Source: Nocardia goodfellowii
GTDB lineage: Bacteria; Actinomycetota; Actinomycetes; Mycobacteriales; Mycobacteriaceae
Length of the DNA: 64,000 nt
Assembly (NCBI RefSeq): GCF_017875645.1
Contig: NZ_JAGGMR010000001.1
Span: forward strand, 7,378,001-7,442,000
Reading direction: 5' to 3'
Within the stretch, counting starts at the first letter, position 1. Each line of letters opens with the position of its first letter. A model generated the notes under the pieces. The model did not search any database, was not told the origin of the DNA, and worked only from the letters and a program-made list of their open reading frames with translations. Position numbers and translations under genes: made by a program. Positions 9,065 to 17,128 of the stretch are shown here, piece after piece.

Positions 9065-9688
9065 TCAGGCGGAGGTGATCAAGCCGATGGCCAGAGCCAG
9101 CATGACGACCGCGATCACGGAATCCAGCACACGCCAGGCGGCGGGGCGGGCGAAAAGGGGGCCGAGGCGGCGAGCGCCATAGCCGAGCGCGGTGAACCAG
9201 ATGACACTGGCGAGCATGGCCCCCGCACCAAGGAACCACTTGTCCGGCGAGGTGTAGGTGTTGGCGAAGGAGCCGAGCAGCAGCACGGTGTCCAGGTAGA
9301 CGTGCGGGTTCAACCAGGTCAGCGCCAGACAGGTGAGCACGGTGGCACCGAGCGCCATGGAGGCGCCCGCCGATTCCGTGATCAGCGCCGAGGACGCGAA
9401 CACGCGCTTGGCGGCGAGTACGGCGTAGCCGAACAGGAAGGCCGCGCCGAGGTAGCGCACCACGGTCAGCAGGCCGGGCAAGGATTCGACCAGCACACCG
9501 AACCCGCCCACGCCCGCGGCGATCAGGACCGCGTCCGAGATCGCGCACACCGCGATCACCGGGAAGATGTGCTGTCCGCGCACTCCTTGGCGCAGCACGA
9601 AGGCGTTCTGCGCGCCGATCGCGATGATCAACGACAGACCGAAACCCAATCCTGAGATGGCGGCGGTGGCCGCGGAAGAAACCGTCAC
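9065..9688 (-). CDS. lysE: LysE/ArgO family amino acid exporter
   Basis: A 207-residue inner-membrane protein with about six hydrophobic segments and the LysE family hallmarks GAQNAFVLRQG near residue 25 and LTWLNPHVYLDTVLLLG near residue 125. Family members export basic amino acids such as lysine and arginine. The gene is divergent from a LysR-type regulator of the LysG/ArgP group with 71 bases between them. This is the classic lysE-lysG arrangement, in which the regulator activates the exporter when basic amino acids accumulate. The exact substrate is inferred. Confidence 0.9.
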   Translation of the reverse strand: MTVSSAATAAISGLGFGLSLIIAIGAQNAFVLRQGVRGQHIFPVIAVCAISDAVLIAAGVGGFGVLVESLPGLLTVVRYLGAAFLFGYAVLAAKRVFASSALITESAGASMALGATVLTCLALTWLNPHVYLDTVLLLGSFANTYTSPDKWFLGAGAMLASVIWFTALGYGARRLGPLFARPAAWRVLDSVIAVVMLALAIGLITSA

Positions 9689-9759
9689 AGCGATCCACGC
9701 TAAGGCGGTGCCTACCCCCAGGCCAGCTAAAGTTTTTGAAGCATCATTAGAATTACTTA

Positions 9760-10641
9760 ATGGATCTCCAGCTGGATCAGCTCCGCGCGCTCGACGCCGC
9801 GATCACCGAGGGCACCTTCGAAGCCGCCGCGCGTCGCCTGCTCATCACGCCCTCGGCGATCAGTCAGCGAATCAAGGCACTGGAGGATGCCGCGGGCCGC
9901 ATCCTGGTTCAGCGCACCAAGCCGGTGCGCCCCACCGAATCGGGGATGGCCGTGCTTCGGCTGGCCCGTCAGATCGCGCTGCTGGCCGGCGACACGGCGC
10001 GCGAACTCGGCGATCCCGAGCAACCCGCCAGCCGCCTCGTTCCGGTGCCGATCGCCGTCAACGCCGATTCACTGGAGACGTGGGTGATGCCCGCGCTGAG
10101 CCGGGTCGCGCCGGGCATCAGCTTCGACATCCATCGCGAGGACGAAGATCACACCACCGAGCTGCTGCGCGACGGCACCGTAATGGCGGCGATCACCACG
10201 ACCGCCCAGCCGGTGCAGGGTTGCAAGGTGACCAGACTCGGGGATATGCGCTACCGGGCGATGGCGACGCCGGATTTCGCGCGGGCCTGGTTCGGTGCCG
10301 GCGCCGAGGGCTACGCGCACGCCCCGGTGGTCATGTTCGACCGCAAGGACGATCTACAGGATCGCCAAATCCGCCGCCGCACAAAGAAGCCCGTCGACCC
10401 GCCACGGCACTATGTGCCGTCCTCGGCGGGGTTCGGCGCGGCGGTCCGGCTCGGTCTCGGCTGGGGCATGCTGCCCGACCTGCAAACCGAGCAGGACCGC
10501 GACACCGGCCGGCTGGTGTCGATCGACGGTGACGCCTACATCGATCGGCCGCTGTACTGGCAGCAGTGGCGCCTGGACTCCCCCGCGCTGAGCGGCGTCG
10601 CGGCCGCCATCGCCACCGCGGCGGCCGAAGCGCTGCGCTGA
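9760..10641 (+). CDS. lysG: LysG/ArgP-type LysR-family regulator
   Basis: The 293-residue protein has the N-terminal LysR winged helix (DLQLDQLRALDAAITEGTFE, then AAARRLLITPSAISQRIKALE) and a type 2 periplasmic-binding fold effector domain. The LITPSAISQRIKALE recognition segment is characteristic of the ArgP/LysG subgroup. It sits head to head with the LysE exporter and probably binds the AT-rich 71-base gap, which contains TTAGAATTACTTAA just before the ATG. The expected effectors are lysine, arginine or histidine. This is the standard pairing, so confidence in the role is good. Confidence 0.88.
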   Translation: MDLQLDQLRALDAAITEGTFEAAARRLLITPSAISQRIKALEDAAGRILVQRTKPVRPTESGMAVLRLARQIALLAGDTARELGDPEQPASRLVPVPIAVNADSLETWVMPALSRVAPGISFDIHREDEDHTTELLRDGTVMAAITTTAQPVQGCKVTRLGDMRYRAMATPDFARAWFGAGAEGYAHAPVVMFDRKDDLQDRQIRRRTKKPVDPPRHYVPSSAGFGAAVRLGLGWGMLPDLQTEQDRDTGRLVSIDGDAYIDRPLYWQQWRLDSPALSGVAAAIATAAAEALR

Positions 10642-10658
10642 ATTGCGATCATGGTGCG

Positions 10659-11183
10659 ATGGCATCCGCGGTTTATCTGATCACCGGTATCCAGGCGTCC
10701 GGAAAGTCCACCGTCGCACAGGCGTTGGCGGAACGGCTGCCGCGTTCGGCGCATGTGCGCGGCGACGCGTTCCGCCGATTCGTCGTCAACGGCCGGGTGG
10801 AGATGAGCCCCGAGCCCGCGCCGGAAGCCCTCGATCAGCTGCGTCTGCGGCACCGGCTGGCGGCACACGCCGCCGACGAGTACGCGGCAGCGGGTTTCAC
10901 CGCGGTATTGCAGGACAACATCTTCGGCGACCTGCTGCCGTGGACCATCGCGCAGATCCGCACGCGCCCACTGTATGTCGTGGTATTGGCGCCGCAACCG
11001 GCCGCCGTGGCCGCCCGTGAGGCCGCCCGCGGCAAATCCGCCTACGGGACGTTCACCGTCGAGGATCTCGACACCGGGCTGCGCGAAACCACGCCCCGCC
11101 TGGGTCTGTGGCTGGACAGCACGGACCTGACCGTCGAGCAGACCGTCGACGCGATCCTTACCCGCGCGCAACCGCACCACTGA
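10659..11183 (+). CDS. Small P-loop kinase-like ATPase (AAA family)
   Basis: A 174-residue protein starting MASAVYLITGIQASGKST has Walker A GIQASGKS at residues 9-16, a possible acceptor region HVRGDAFRRF, and a conserved VLQDNIFGD segment. The layout resembles small ATP-dependent kinases of the chloramphenicol-phosphotransferase/zeta-toxin-like group, but there is no partner antitoxin next to it. The ATG at 10659 is 17 bases after the lysG stop, so co-transcription is likely. The substrate is not recognised. Confidence 0.7.
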   Translation: MASAVYLITGIQASGKSTVAQALAERLPRSAHVRGDAFRRFVVNGRVEMSPEPAPEALDQLRLRHRLAAHAADEYAAAGFTAVLQDNIFGDLLPWTIAQIRTRPLYVVVLAPQPAAVAAREAARGKSAYGTFTVEDLDTGLRETTPRLGLWLDSTDLTVEQTVDAILTRAQPHH

Positions 11184-11188
11184 CGCGG

Positions 11189-11220
11189 TTCGGTCCGGCG
11201 CCCAGGGGAACCGGACCGAA
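11189..11220. terminator. Bidirectional hairpin between convergent genes
   Basis: TTCGGTCCGG (11189-11198) pairs perfectly with CCGGACCGAA (11211-11220) around a 12-base loop. It lies between the convergent stops of the P-loop kinase and the small zinc protein. There is no T-run, as is common for actinomycete terminators. Confidence 0.55.
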
Positions 11221-11232
11221 TCGCGGTGGCGC

Positions 11233-11415
11233 TCAGGCTGTCCTGGGCAGCTCCGAGGTCGGGGTGAACCGGGCCCAGGGGCGCAGTTCTTCCTGGCTGG
11301 CCCGGTGCTCGTCGCACAGGCGCAGGTATCCGGGGCGGATGTAGGCGGGATCCAGTCGCTGTTTGAAGGTCAGGTTGTCGCGGCGCCAGCAGTCACCGCA
11401 CGCGAACTCTTTCAT
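11233..11415 (-). CDS. Small Cys/His-rich protein (60 aa), unknown function
   Basis: The protein starts MKEFACGDCWRRDN and ends in PRTA. It has a CxxC pair near residue 6 and a CDEH pair near residue 39, spaced as in a small zinc-binding knuckle. An AGGAGG ribosome site lies just before the ATG at 11415. The longer open frame upstream has no ribosome site. Its neighbour upstream is another zinc-finger protein (FBP type). Function is not recognised; metal binding is inferred from the residue pattern. Confidence 0.6.
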   Translation of the reverse strand: MKEFACGDCWRRDNLTFKQRLDPAYIRPGYLRLCDEHRASQEELRPWARFTPTSELPRTA

Positions 11416-11745
11416 CTCGGCCTCCTTGCACCTGAGGTGGTTGCCCAGGAGTTCCCGATCATCCGGGAATCGAAGCGCGCGTACCCGAATATCGGCCGAA
11501 TCGTTACCCTGCCTCACCGGTTGGGACCCAAAGTCGTTCGCCGCGGCGTGAATTCATTCCTCGGCGGATGACGCGGCCCGGGGCACTGTCAGGCCGTCTC
11601 GACCGGCGAGGAATGCGGCGCACCCCGAGTTCCGGTGCGGAATCGCGGAACTCGGGGTGCTCGGCTGTCGATCTGGAACGCGGCGCTGAATGTCGGCGCA
11701 TCGCATCTACCTCCGTTTCTGGTCGGTTTTCAGTTCAGTGCGGAA
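11416..11745. other. Gene-free interval with two inverted repeats (330 bp)
   Basis: No coding region is supported here. Two nested-looking structures stand out. One is a 13-base near-perfect inverted repeat (11555-11567 with 11603-11615, one mismatch) with a 35-base loop. The other is a perfect 14-bp stem (11621-11634 with 11646-11659). The interval lies upstream of the 60-residue zinc protein and downstream of the FBP gene, both on the minus strand, so the hairpins could be a terminator or leader structure. Confidence 0.5.
11621..11659. terminator. Strong 14-bp hairpin, probable terminator of the FBP gene
   Basis: CACCCCGAGTTCCG at 11621-11634 is perfectly complementary in inverted order to 11646-11659, with an 11-base loop. 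It lies about 87 bases past the FBP-gene stop on the minus strand. There is no T-run on either side. Confidence 0.45.
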
Positions 11746-12234
11746 CTAGGCGTACAGCCTGGAGATGAACGCGGCCATGTTCTCCCGGACCCGCTCGATC
11801 TTCTCCTCTTCGGACAGGTCCTCGCGGTACCGGCGGCCCGCGCCGGGACTCCGCTTGTTGCGCGCGTACAGCGAACAGGCCAGGTCGGTGCACATGTAGG
11901 TGCCGACCGTGTTGCCCTTGCGCCCGGATTCGCCCGCCTTGGCCGCGGTCAGCAGCGATACGCCGCTGCCGGTGTGCGTGGTCTTGCAGATCGAGCACAT
12001 CTGGGCCCGGCCGGATCCGCCGGTCTCGTGGCGCAGTGCGACGCCGACGAGGCGGTCGTCCTGCGGGAAGACGAGATAGCAGCGGCCGGGGTAGGACGGG
12101 TCGGTCCAGCCGAAGAAGTCCAGGTCGTCCCAGGGTGGGGCGTCCAGGTCCTTCGGGACGGGCAGGCGTTTGGCGTCGCCCTTGGAACAGTTGACGAACG
12201 ACGACCTGATGTCGCGTTCGGTGACGGCTTGCAT
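11746..12234 (-). CDS. FBP-type treble-clef zinc-finger protein
   Basis: This 162-residue protein starts MQAVTERDIRSSFVNCSKGD. It carries the C-terminal zinc-finger signature of the FBP/FusB family: CSIC near residue 80, followed about 35 residues later by CTDLAC and the segment CSLYARNK. Family members FusB and FBP bind elongation factor G, and some protect it from fusidic acid. Whether this one does is not shown. I chose the ATG at 12234 for the GAGGAG ribosome site; an in-frame start 10 codons upstream is poorer. It is divergent from the ABC exporter operon. Confidence 0.78.
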   Translation of the reverse strand: MQAVTERDIRSSFVNCSKGDAKRLPVPKDLDAPPWDDLDFFGWTDPSYPGRCYLVFPQDDRLVGVALRHETGGSGRAQMCSICKTTHTGSGVSLLTAAKAGESGRKGNTVGTYMCTDLACSLYARNKRSPGAGRRYREDLSEEEKIERVRENMAAFISRLYA

Positions 12235-12374
12235 GGCTGACTCTCCTCGGTTGGGTGTGGACAAAACGGAAGCGACGGTACGGGCTGACCGTTAGCTGGG
12301 CAAACTATTTTTTGGCCCCTGCCGACGCGACAAGCATCGGTAGGGTTGAAGCCACCATCAGTCAAGGGGGTTCG

Positions 12375-13253
12375 ATGCTCGAAGTCGCTGATTTGGTACG
12401 GCGGTTCGGCGCCGACGTGGCCGTGGACGGCGTCACATTCACGGTGCCCGCCGGCGCGTTGACCGGATTCGTCGGTGGCAACGGTGCGGGCAAGACCACC
12501 ACCATGCGCATGATCATGGGCGTGCTCGCCATTCACGGCGGCGCCGTCCGCTGGGACGGGCGGCCGGTGACGACCGCCGATCGCCGGGCATTCGGGTACA
12601 TGCCCGAGGAGCGCGGGCTCTATCCGAAGCAGCCGGTGCTCGATCAGCTGGTGTATCTGGCGCGCCTGCGCGGACTATCCGCGGCGGCCGCGCGGCAACG
12701 GTCCGCGGAGTTGCTGGAACGTTTCCAGCTCGGTGCACGCGGCAAGGACAAACTGGAGTCGCTGTCACTGGGCAATCAGCAGCGCGTGCAGATCGCGGCC
12801 GCGGTGATCGCCGAACCGAAGGCGCTGATCCTCGACGAACCGTTCTCCGGACTGGACCCGCTCGCGGTCGACTCCATGGCGGAATTGTTGCGGGAGTACA
12901 CCTCTCGCGGTGTGCCGGTGCTGTTCTCCTCACATCAGCTCGATCTGGTGGAGCGGTTGTGCGATCAGCTGGTCATCCTGTCCCGCGGCAAGGTCGTCGG
13001 GGCCGGGTCCGCCGATGAACTGCGCGCCGGTGGCCACACCCGGTACCGGCTGGTGCTCGGCGGCGACCCCGGGTGGCTGCGCGGTTTCGGGGGCGTGCGC
13101 GTCATCGAGGAGGACGGGCCGGGCACCCTGCTGGAACTCGACGGCATCAGCACCGACGACCTGCTCGCCGAGGCTCTGCGACGCGGTTCGGTACGCGAAC
13201 TGGCCGCGGTCCGGCCGACGGTGTCCGAAATCTATCGAGAGGTGACAGCGTGA
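12375..13253 (+). CDS. ABC-2 type exporter, ATP-binding subunit
   Basis: The 292-residue protein has Walker A GGNGAGKTT (34-42), an ABC signature LSLGNQQR, Walker B ALILDEP followed by the D-loop SGLDP, and the switch His in FSSHQLD. A C-terminal DUF4162-like region follows, typical of NatA/drug-export ATPases. The ATG at 12375 follows AAGGGGG; upstream codons are an open extension without support. It overlaps the permease by 4 bases (GTGA), so the two form a transporter. The substrate is unknown; sodium or a drug-like compound is suggested only by the family. Confidence 0.9.
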   Translation: MLEVADLVRRFGADVAVDGVTFTVPAGALTGFVGGNGAGKTTTMRMIMGVLAIHGGAVRWDGRPVTTADRRAFGYMPEERGLYPKQPVLDQLVYLARLRGLSAAAARQRSAELLERFQLGARGKDKLESLSLGNQQRVQIAAAVIAEPKALILDEPFSGLDPLAVDSMAELLREYTSRGVPVLFSSHQLDLVERLCDQLVILSRGKVVGAGSADELRAGGHTRYRLVLGGDPGWLRGFGGVRVIEEDGPGTLLELDGISTDDLLAEALRRGSVRELAAVRPTVSEIYREVTA

Positions 13254-14431
13254 GCATCCCGGAAACCGCGCCGCGCGGGCTGTGGCGCATCGTCGCACAG
13301 CGCGAGATCACCGTGAAGCTGCGCGACCGCAACTTCCTGGTGTCCACGGTCATCACCATCGCGGTGATCGTCGCCACCCTGGCCCTCAGTGGATTCTTGA
13401 ACAACCGCACCGACGAACTCGATGTCGCGATCAGCGGCCAGGGCGCCGGGGAGGTCATCGAGGTCGCCAACACCCTGGCCGAGGGGAAGAAGGTCGAGTT
13501 CACCGCGCACCCCGAAACCGATGTCGCCGCGGTCGAACGGCGAGTGCGCGACGACGAGGTGGACGTCGGGCTGGTGCCGGGCGATTCCGGCTGGCGGCTG
13601 ATCGGCCGGGCCGCCGAGGACGACGACGCGAAAACCTATCTCACCGCGGCCGCACAGCAGATCGCCTTGCAACGCAACGCGGCCGCGGCCGGAACATCGA
13701 TGACCGAACTCACCCGCGGCGCGACCGTCGGCTACGACTTGCTCGACCCCACCGGCGTCGACCCGGGTTTGGCGAAGATCGTGTCGTTCGTCTTCGCGTT
13801 TCTGTTCTATATGGCCTCGACCATGTTCGGCATGACCATCGCGCAGAGCGTGCTGGAGGAGAAGCAGAACCGCATCGTGGAGATCCTCGCCAGCGCTATT
13901 CCGTTGCGGCAATTGCTGATCGGCAAGGTCGTGGGCAATGCCGTCATGGCTTTCGCGCAGCTCGCGCTGTTCGTGGCCGCCGGGCTGATCGGCTTGTCGG
14001 CGATCGGTAAAGGCGATCAGATCACCCAGATCGGCAGCGCGGCAGGCTGGTTCATCGTCTTCTTCCTGGTGGGCTTCCTCGCCCTGGCCAGCCTGTGGGC
14101 GGTCGCGGGCGCGCTGGCGACCCGTTCCGAGGACCTGCAATCCACCGCGATGCCGGTGTCGATGTTCATCATGCTGGTGCTGTTCGCCGGAATCTTCCTG
14201 TCCGGCACCGCATTGACCTATGCCTCCTACGTCCCGATCGTCTCCATCGTGGGCATGCCCGGACGGCTGGCCGCCGGCACCGCAGCCTGGTGGGAACCGT
14301 TCATCGCGCTCGCTCTGATGGCCGCCGCGACTTACGGCATCGTGCTGGCCGCCGAAAAGATCTACCGGCGCGGACTCATGCAGACGCAGGGGCGCTTGAC
14401 GATTCGGCAGGCACTGGAGGTCGAGGACTGA
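13250..14431 (+). CDS. ABC-2 type exporter, permease subunit (NatB-like)
   Basis: The 393-residue protein starts at a GTG that overlaps the ATPase stop. One hydrophobic segment near residue 30 is followed by a large external loop of about 140 residues. Five or six segments follow in the C-terminal half, with the family motif SVLEEKQNRIVEILASAIPL. This is the ABC2_membrane_3/NatB layout. It pairs with the ATPase to export an unknown substrate. A hairpin 10 bases past the stop probably ends transcription. Confidence 0.88.
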   Translation: MSIPETAPRGLWRIVAQREITVKLRDRNFLVSTVITIAVIVATLALSGFLNNRTDELDVAISGQGAGEVIEVANTLAEGKKVEFTAHPETDVAAVERRVRDDEVDVGLVPGDSGWRLIGRAAEDDDAKTYLTAAAQQIALQRNAAAAGTSMTELTRGATVGYDLLDPTGVDPGLAKIVSFVFAFLFYMASTMFGMTIAQSVLEEKQNRIVEILASAIPLRQLLIGKVVGNAVMAFAQLALFVAAGLIGLSAIGKGDQITQIGSAAGWFIVFFLVGFLALASLWAVAGALATRSEDLQSTAMPVSMFIMLVLFAGIFLSGTALTYASYVPIVSIVGMPGRLAAGTAAWWEPFIALALMAAATYGIVLAAEKIYRRGLMQTQGRLTIRQALEVED

Positions 14432-14441
14432 ACCGCCCGGC

Positions 14442-14467
14442 CCCCTGACCAGCAAGCCGGTCAGGGG
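14442..14467. terminator. Hairpin terminator after the ABC exporter
   Basis: CCCCTGACC (14442-14450) pairs with GGTCAGGGG (14459-14467) around an 8-base loop, between convergent genes. The same 9-base stem is used after tRNA-Asn at 26371. Here there is no T-run. Confidence 0.55.
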
Positions 14468-14479
14468 ACGACGGATGGA

Positions 14480-15043
14480 TCAGGAAAGCGCGCCGGCCAT
14501 TTCGCCGCGCAAAATGGATTCACTGGTGCGCTCCGGCCATTCGAGACCGGCGTCGAGCTTGGCCAGCGTGTCCGCGGCGGGCTCCTCGCTCAGGCAGCGT
14601 TCGATCTGGCTTACGGTGCCGGCCGACGGTCCGCCGTTGCGAGCGACATCGGCTTGGGTCCAGCCCTTTTCGCGGCGACGGGCTTTGACTCGCTCGGCGA
14701 GGGCCGTGACGTCCAGGCGTTCCGGGGCGCTGGTGGTGGAGTCCGACGCGACTGCCTGGGTTGTGTGCGCAGCAGCCTCGGTCGCCGGAGCCTGCGCTTT
14801 GGGCGCGGCTGTCTGGGTCTTGGGCGCGACAGCCTGGGACTTGGGCGCGACAGCCTGGGACTCGGGTGCGGGAACCTGCGACTTGGGCCCGGCAACCTGA
14901 GCCGCGGACCTGGACGGCGTGGTTAGCGGCGGCTGCGTGGGTGCTCCGGCGGGTGTCGGACCCGCCTTCGGATGCGTCTTGTCCGGAGCCAGAAGACCCG
15001 CCGTGATGAGCCGCGAGCGCTTCCGCCTACCCATTTTCGCCAT
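14480..15043 (-). CDS. XRE-family HTH protein with Pro/Ala/Gln repeat linker
   Basis: The 187-residue protein starts MAKMGRRKRSRLI. A basic N-terminus leads into a low-complexity middle built from about five copies of a 7-residue unit like PKSQAVA. The C-terminal helix-turn-helix (about 115-170: LAERVKARRREKGWTQADVA, then GPSAGTVSQIER) is of Cro/C1 type. An AGGAGG site precedes the ATG at 15043. The HTH normally leads in such regulators; here it is at the C-terminus after a flexible linker. Its target is unknown. It converges on the ABC exporter. Confidence 0.75.
   Translation of the reverse strand: MAKMGRRKRSRLITAGLLAPDKTHPKAGPTPAGAPTQPPLTTPSRSAAQVAGPKSQVPAPESQAVAPKSQAVAPKTQTAAPKAQAPATEAAAHTTQAVASDSTTSAPERLDVTALAERVKARRREKGWTQADVARNGGPSAGTVSQIERCLSEEPAADTLAKLDAGLEWPERTSESILRGEMAGALS
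14791..14895. repeat. Five tandem 21-bp repeats inside the XRE gene
   Basis: Five consecutive 21-base units (starting at 14791, 14812, 14833, 14854 and 14875) encode the imperfect heptad-length linker unit. The third is nearly identical to its neighbours, which suggests recent slippage or recombination. Copy number may vary between strains. Confidence 0.8.
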
Positions 15044-15455
15044 ACACACACCCCTCCTGTGGACTGGCTCCGTTTGGAGCACAGGGAAGATTGCCATGCG
15101 TTCGCCGATATTTCCGACAGGCGCCCTGCCTCGGCGTGCCGCGCTCGCCGCCGTCACTGCCCGGTATCGCGAAAGTGGCTGGCCCGCAGAGCGTTCCGGT
15201 GCCGCGATCACCGGACCGTACAGCGCCCAGAGCGCGGGCCCGGCCCCCTGGCATCTCTATCGCTGCACCATCCATACAGCGGTCGGCGTCGGTACCGCCG
15301 AGCCGTACGGGGCGACTCGCTGGAGGTTTGCTTAGGCCCCTATGCGGACGGCGTGTCATCGATGTCGGCGGTGCCCGGACTTGAATAATCCGACGCGTGA
15401 CCGCGCGAACGCCGGTCCACCACGCCACCGTCCTCCCAGAAGGGATCGCCAGCCG
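15044..15455. other. Gene-free interval (412 bp)
   Basis: Between the divergent XRE and lipase-EF-hand genes no open frame has a supported start, and no RNA gene is recognised. A short hairpin (GCTCC at 15067, GGAGC at 15076) is the only structure noticed. The interval presumably holds both promoters. Confidence 0.4.
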
Positions 15456-17015
15456 ATGAGGGGAACCCACGCGCCCGGCACGGTGCTCCGCCGGACCGAG
15501 CTGCCCCGGGAACACTGGCCCGCCAACGCGGCCGCCGGATACCGGGTCTCCTATCGGGGCACCGATTACGCCGGCCGGCCGCAGATCGTCACCGCCTCGG
15601 TGTTCGTGCCGTCGGGCACACCACCCGCGGACGGGTGGCCGGTCATCGGTTACGCGCACGGGACCACCGGGCTGGGCACCGCCGCCGCGCCGTCGCGCAC
15701 CGGGTTCCTGCCGTTGGAACGCGACCATATCGGCGGCTGGCTGGCCGGCGGCAATATCGTGGCCGCCACCGACTACGAGGGCTTGGCCGCACCCGGGCCG
15801 CACCCGTATTTCAACGGCGAAGCGGTCGCCGACGATGTGGTCGACGCGGTGCGGGCGGCACACGGGATCGACCATCCGGTCAGTCCACGCTGGATGGTGG
15901 TCGGCTTCTCCCAGGGCGGGCACGCCGCCTTGCATGTCGCGCTGATGGCCACCGGATACGCACCGGAGCTGGACTTCCGCGGCGGAGTGGCGCTGTGCCC
16001 GCCGGTGTATCTGTCGGACTTGGTAGTTCAGCTGACCCAGGATCCGGCGGCGCCGCTGAGCCCGATCGTGCCCATCCTGCTCGCCGGATTGACCACCACC
16101 CATCCGCTTTTCGACCCCACCGCGCTGCTGTCCGGCACCGGCCGCGGCCTGCTCGACCGCGCCAAGGAAGCGACCTTCGTCGACATGATGCGGGCCTGCG
16201 CGGGCGTGACCAACGCCGCCGCCGGGGTCGTCGACATCACCGCCGAGCCCACCGTCCAGGCTGTACTCACGGCCGCGACCGTCCCAGTCGCACGCCTGGA
16301 CCGGCCGATGTTCCTCGCGGGCGCCGATCTCGACGTGATCGTCCCGGAAACTTTGGTCGATCGTTACGCGACCGCCTCGGCCGGTTCCGGCACCCCGGTG
16401 CACTACGTGCGCTGCGCCGACGCCGGCCACGCCCAGATCCTGGACCACAAGCGGCACGGCGCGGTCGACTGGGCCCGGACCCGGCTCGAGGAAGACACCA
16501 GCGTCGAGCCCGCCTACCGCGGCTTCCACGCCATGGACGCCTCCCACGACGGCTACCTCCGCCGCGACGATTTCGAAGCCTTCGCCCTGCGCCTGGTCCA
16601 AGCCCTGCGCCACTCCCCCGGCACCCCCACCGCCCGCGCTGTCCGCGCCGGTTACCTGCGTCTGTGGCTCGGTATCTCGGCCGCGGACACCAACGGCGAC
16701 AACCGGATCAGCGCCGCCGAGTACCGCCGCTGGGTCCACGACCGCACCGCCGCCGACTTCGACACCCTCCTGCGCCCCCTCGCCGAAGCCGTTCTGGCCC
16801 TGGTCGATACCAACGGCGACGGCGTCCTCAGCCGCGAAGAATTCGACACCCTCTGCTCCGCCTGCCGCATGCCCCGTCAACTCGCCGACCGCGAATTCCA
16901 ATTGCTGGACACCGATCACAGCGGCACCATCGACGTCGACGAGATCATCGTCGGTCTGCGCGAGTTCTGCCGTGGGGCGGACGCACCGGGACAGTGGCTG
17001 TTCGGACACTTCTGA
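15456..17015 (+). CDS. Lipase-like alpha/beta hydrolase fused to four EF-hand loops
   Basis: The first about 345 residues of this 519-residue protein resemble the secretory-lipase family (LIP): nucleophile elbow GFSQGG (Ser152), acid candidate Asp291/Asp293 in AGADLDV, and His325 in AGHAQI. The last about 165 residues contain four EF-hand calcium loops starting at Asp361, Asp411, Asp451 and Asp485. Loops two to four have the canonical D-x-D/N-x-D/S-G-x-I/V-x-x-x-E pattern; the first ends in Asp. No signal peptide is visible, so the enzyme is probably cytosolic and perhaps calcium-regulated. The ATG at 15456 follows AGAAGGG. The substrate is unknown. Confidence 0.82.
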   Translation: MRGTHAPGTVLRRTELPREHWPANAAAGYRVSYRGTDYAGRPQIVTASVFVPSGTPPADGWPVIGYAHGTTGLGTAAAPSRTGFLPLERDHIGGWLAGGNIVAATDYEGLAAPGPHPYFNGEAVADDVVDAVRAAHGIDHPVSPRWMVVGFSQGGHAALHVALMATGYAPELDFRGGVALCPPVYLSDLVVQLTQDPAAPLSPIVPILLAGLTTTHPLFDPTALLSGTGRGLLDRAKEATFVDMMRACAGVTNAAAGVVDITAEPTVQAVLTAATVPVARLDRPMFLAGADLDVIVPETLVDRYATASAGSGTPVHYVRCADAGHAQILDHKRHGAVDWARTRLEEDTSVEPAYRGFHAMDASHDGYLRRDDFEAFALRLVQALRHSPGTPTARAVRAGYLRLWLGISAADTNGDNRISAAEYRRWVHDRTAADFDTLLRPLAEAVLALVDTNGDGVLSREEFDTLCSACRMPRQLADREFQLLDTDHSGTIDVDEIIVGLREFCRGADAPGQWLFGHF

Positions 17016-17128
17016 TCGCTGATTGCCTGTACGCCTTTCCAGGACGACAAATCCCGCACCGCGGTAATCCCAGCGTCCGGGACCAGTCACGGGTGAAAGG
17101 GGTTGGGCTGCTCTCCGGTTGGTGGACA

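Noticed and set aside
15635..17128. Long open frame continuous with the molybdopterin gene
   Set aside because: It runs through the lipase-EF-hand gene in another frame with Arg/Pro-rich shadow composition; the real start is near 17129.
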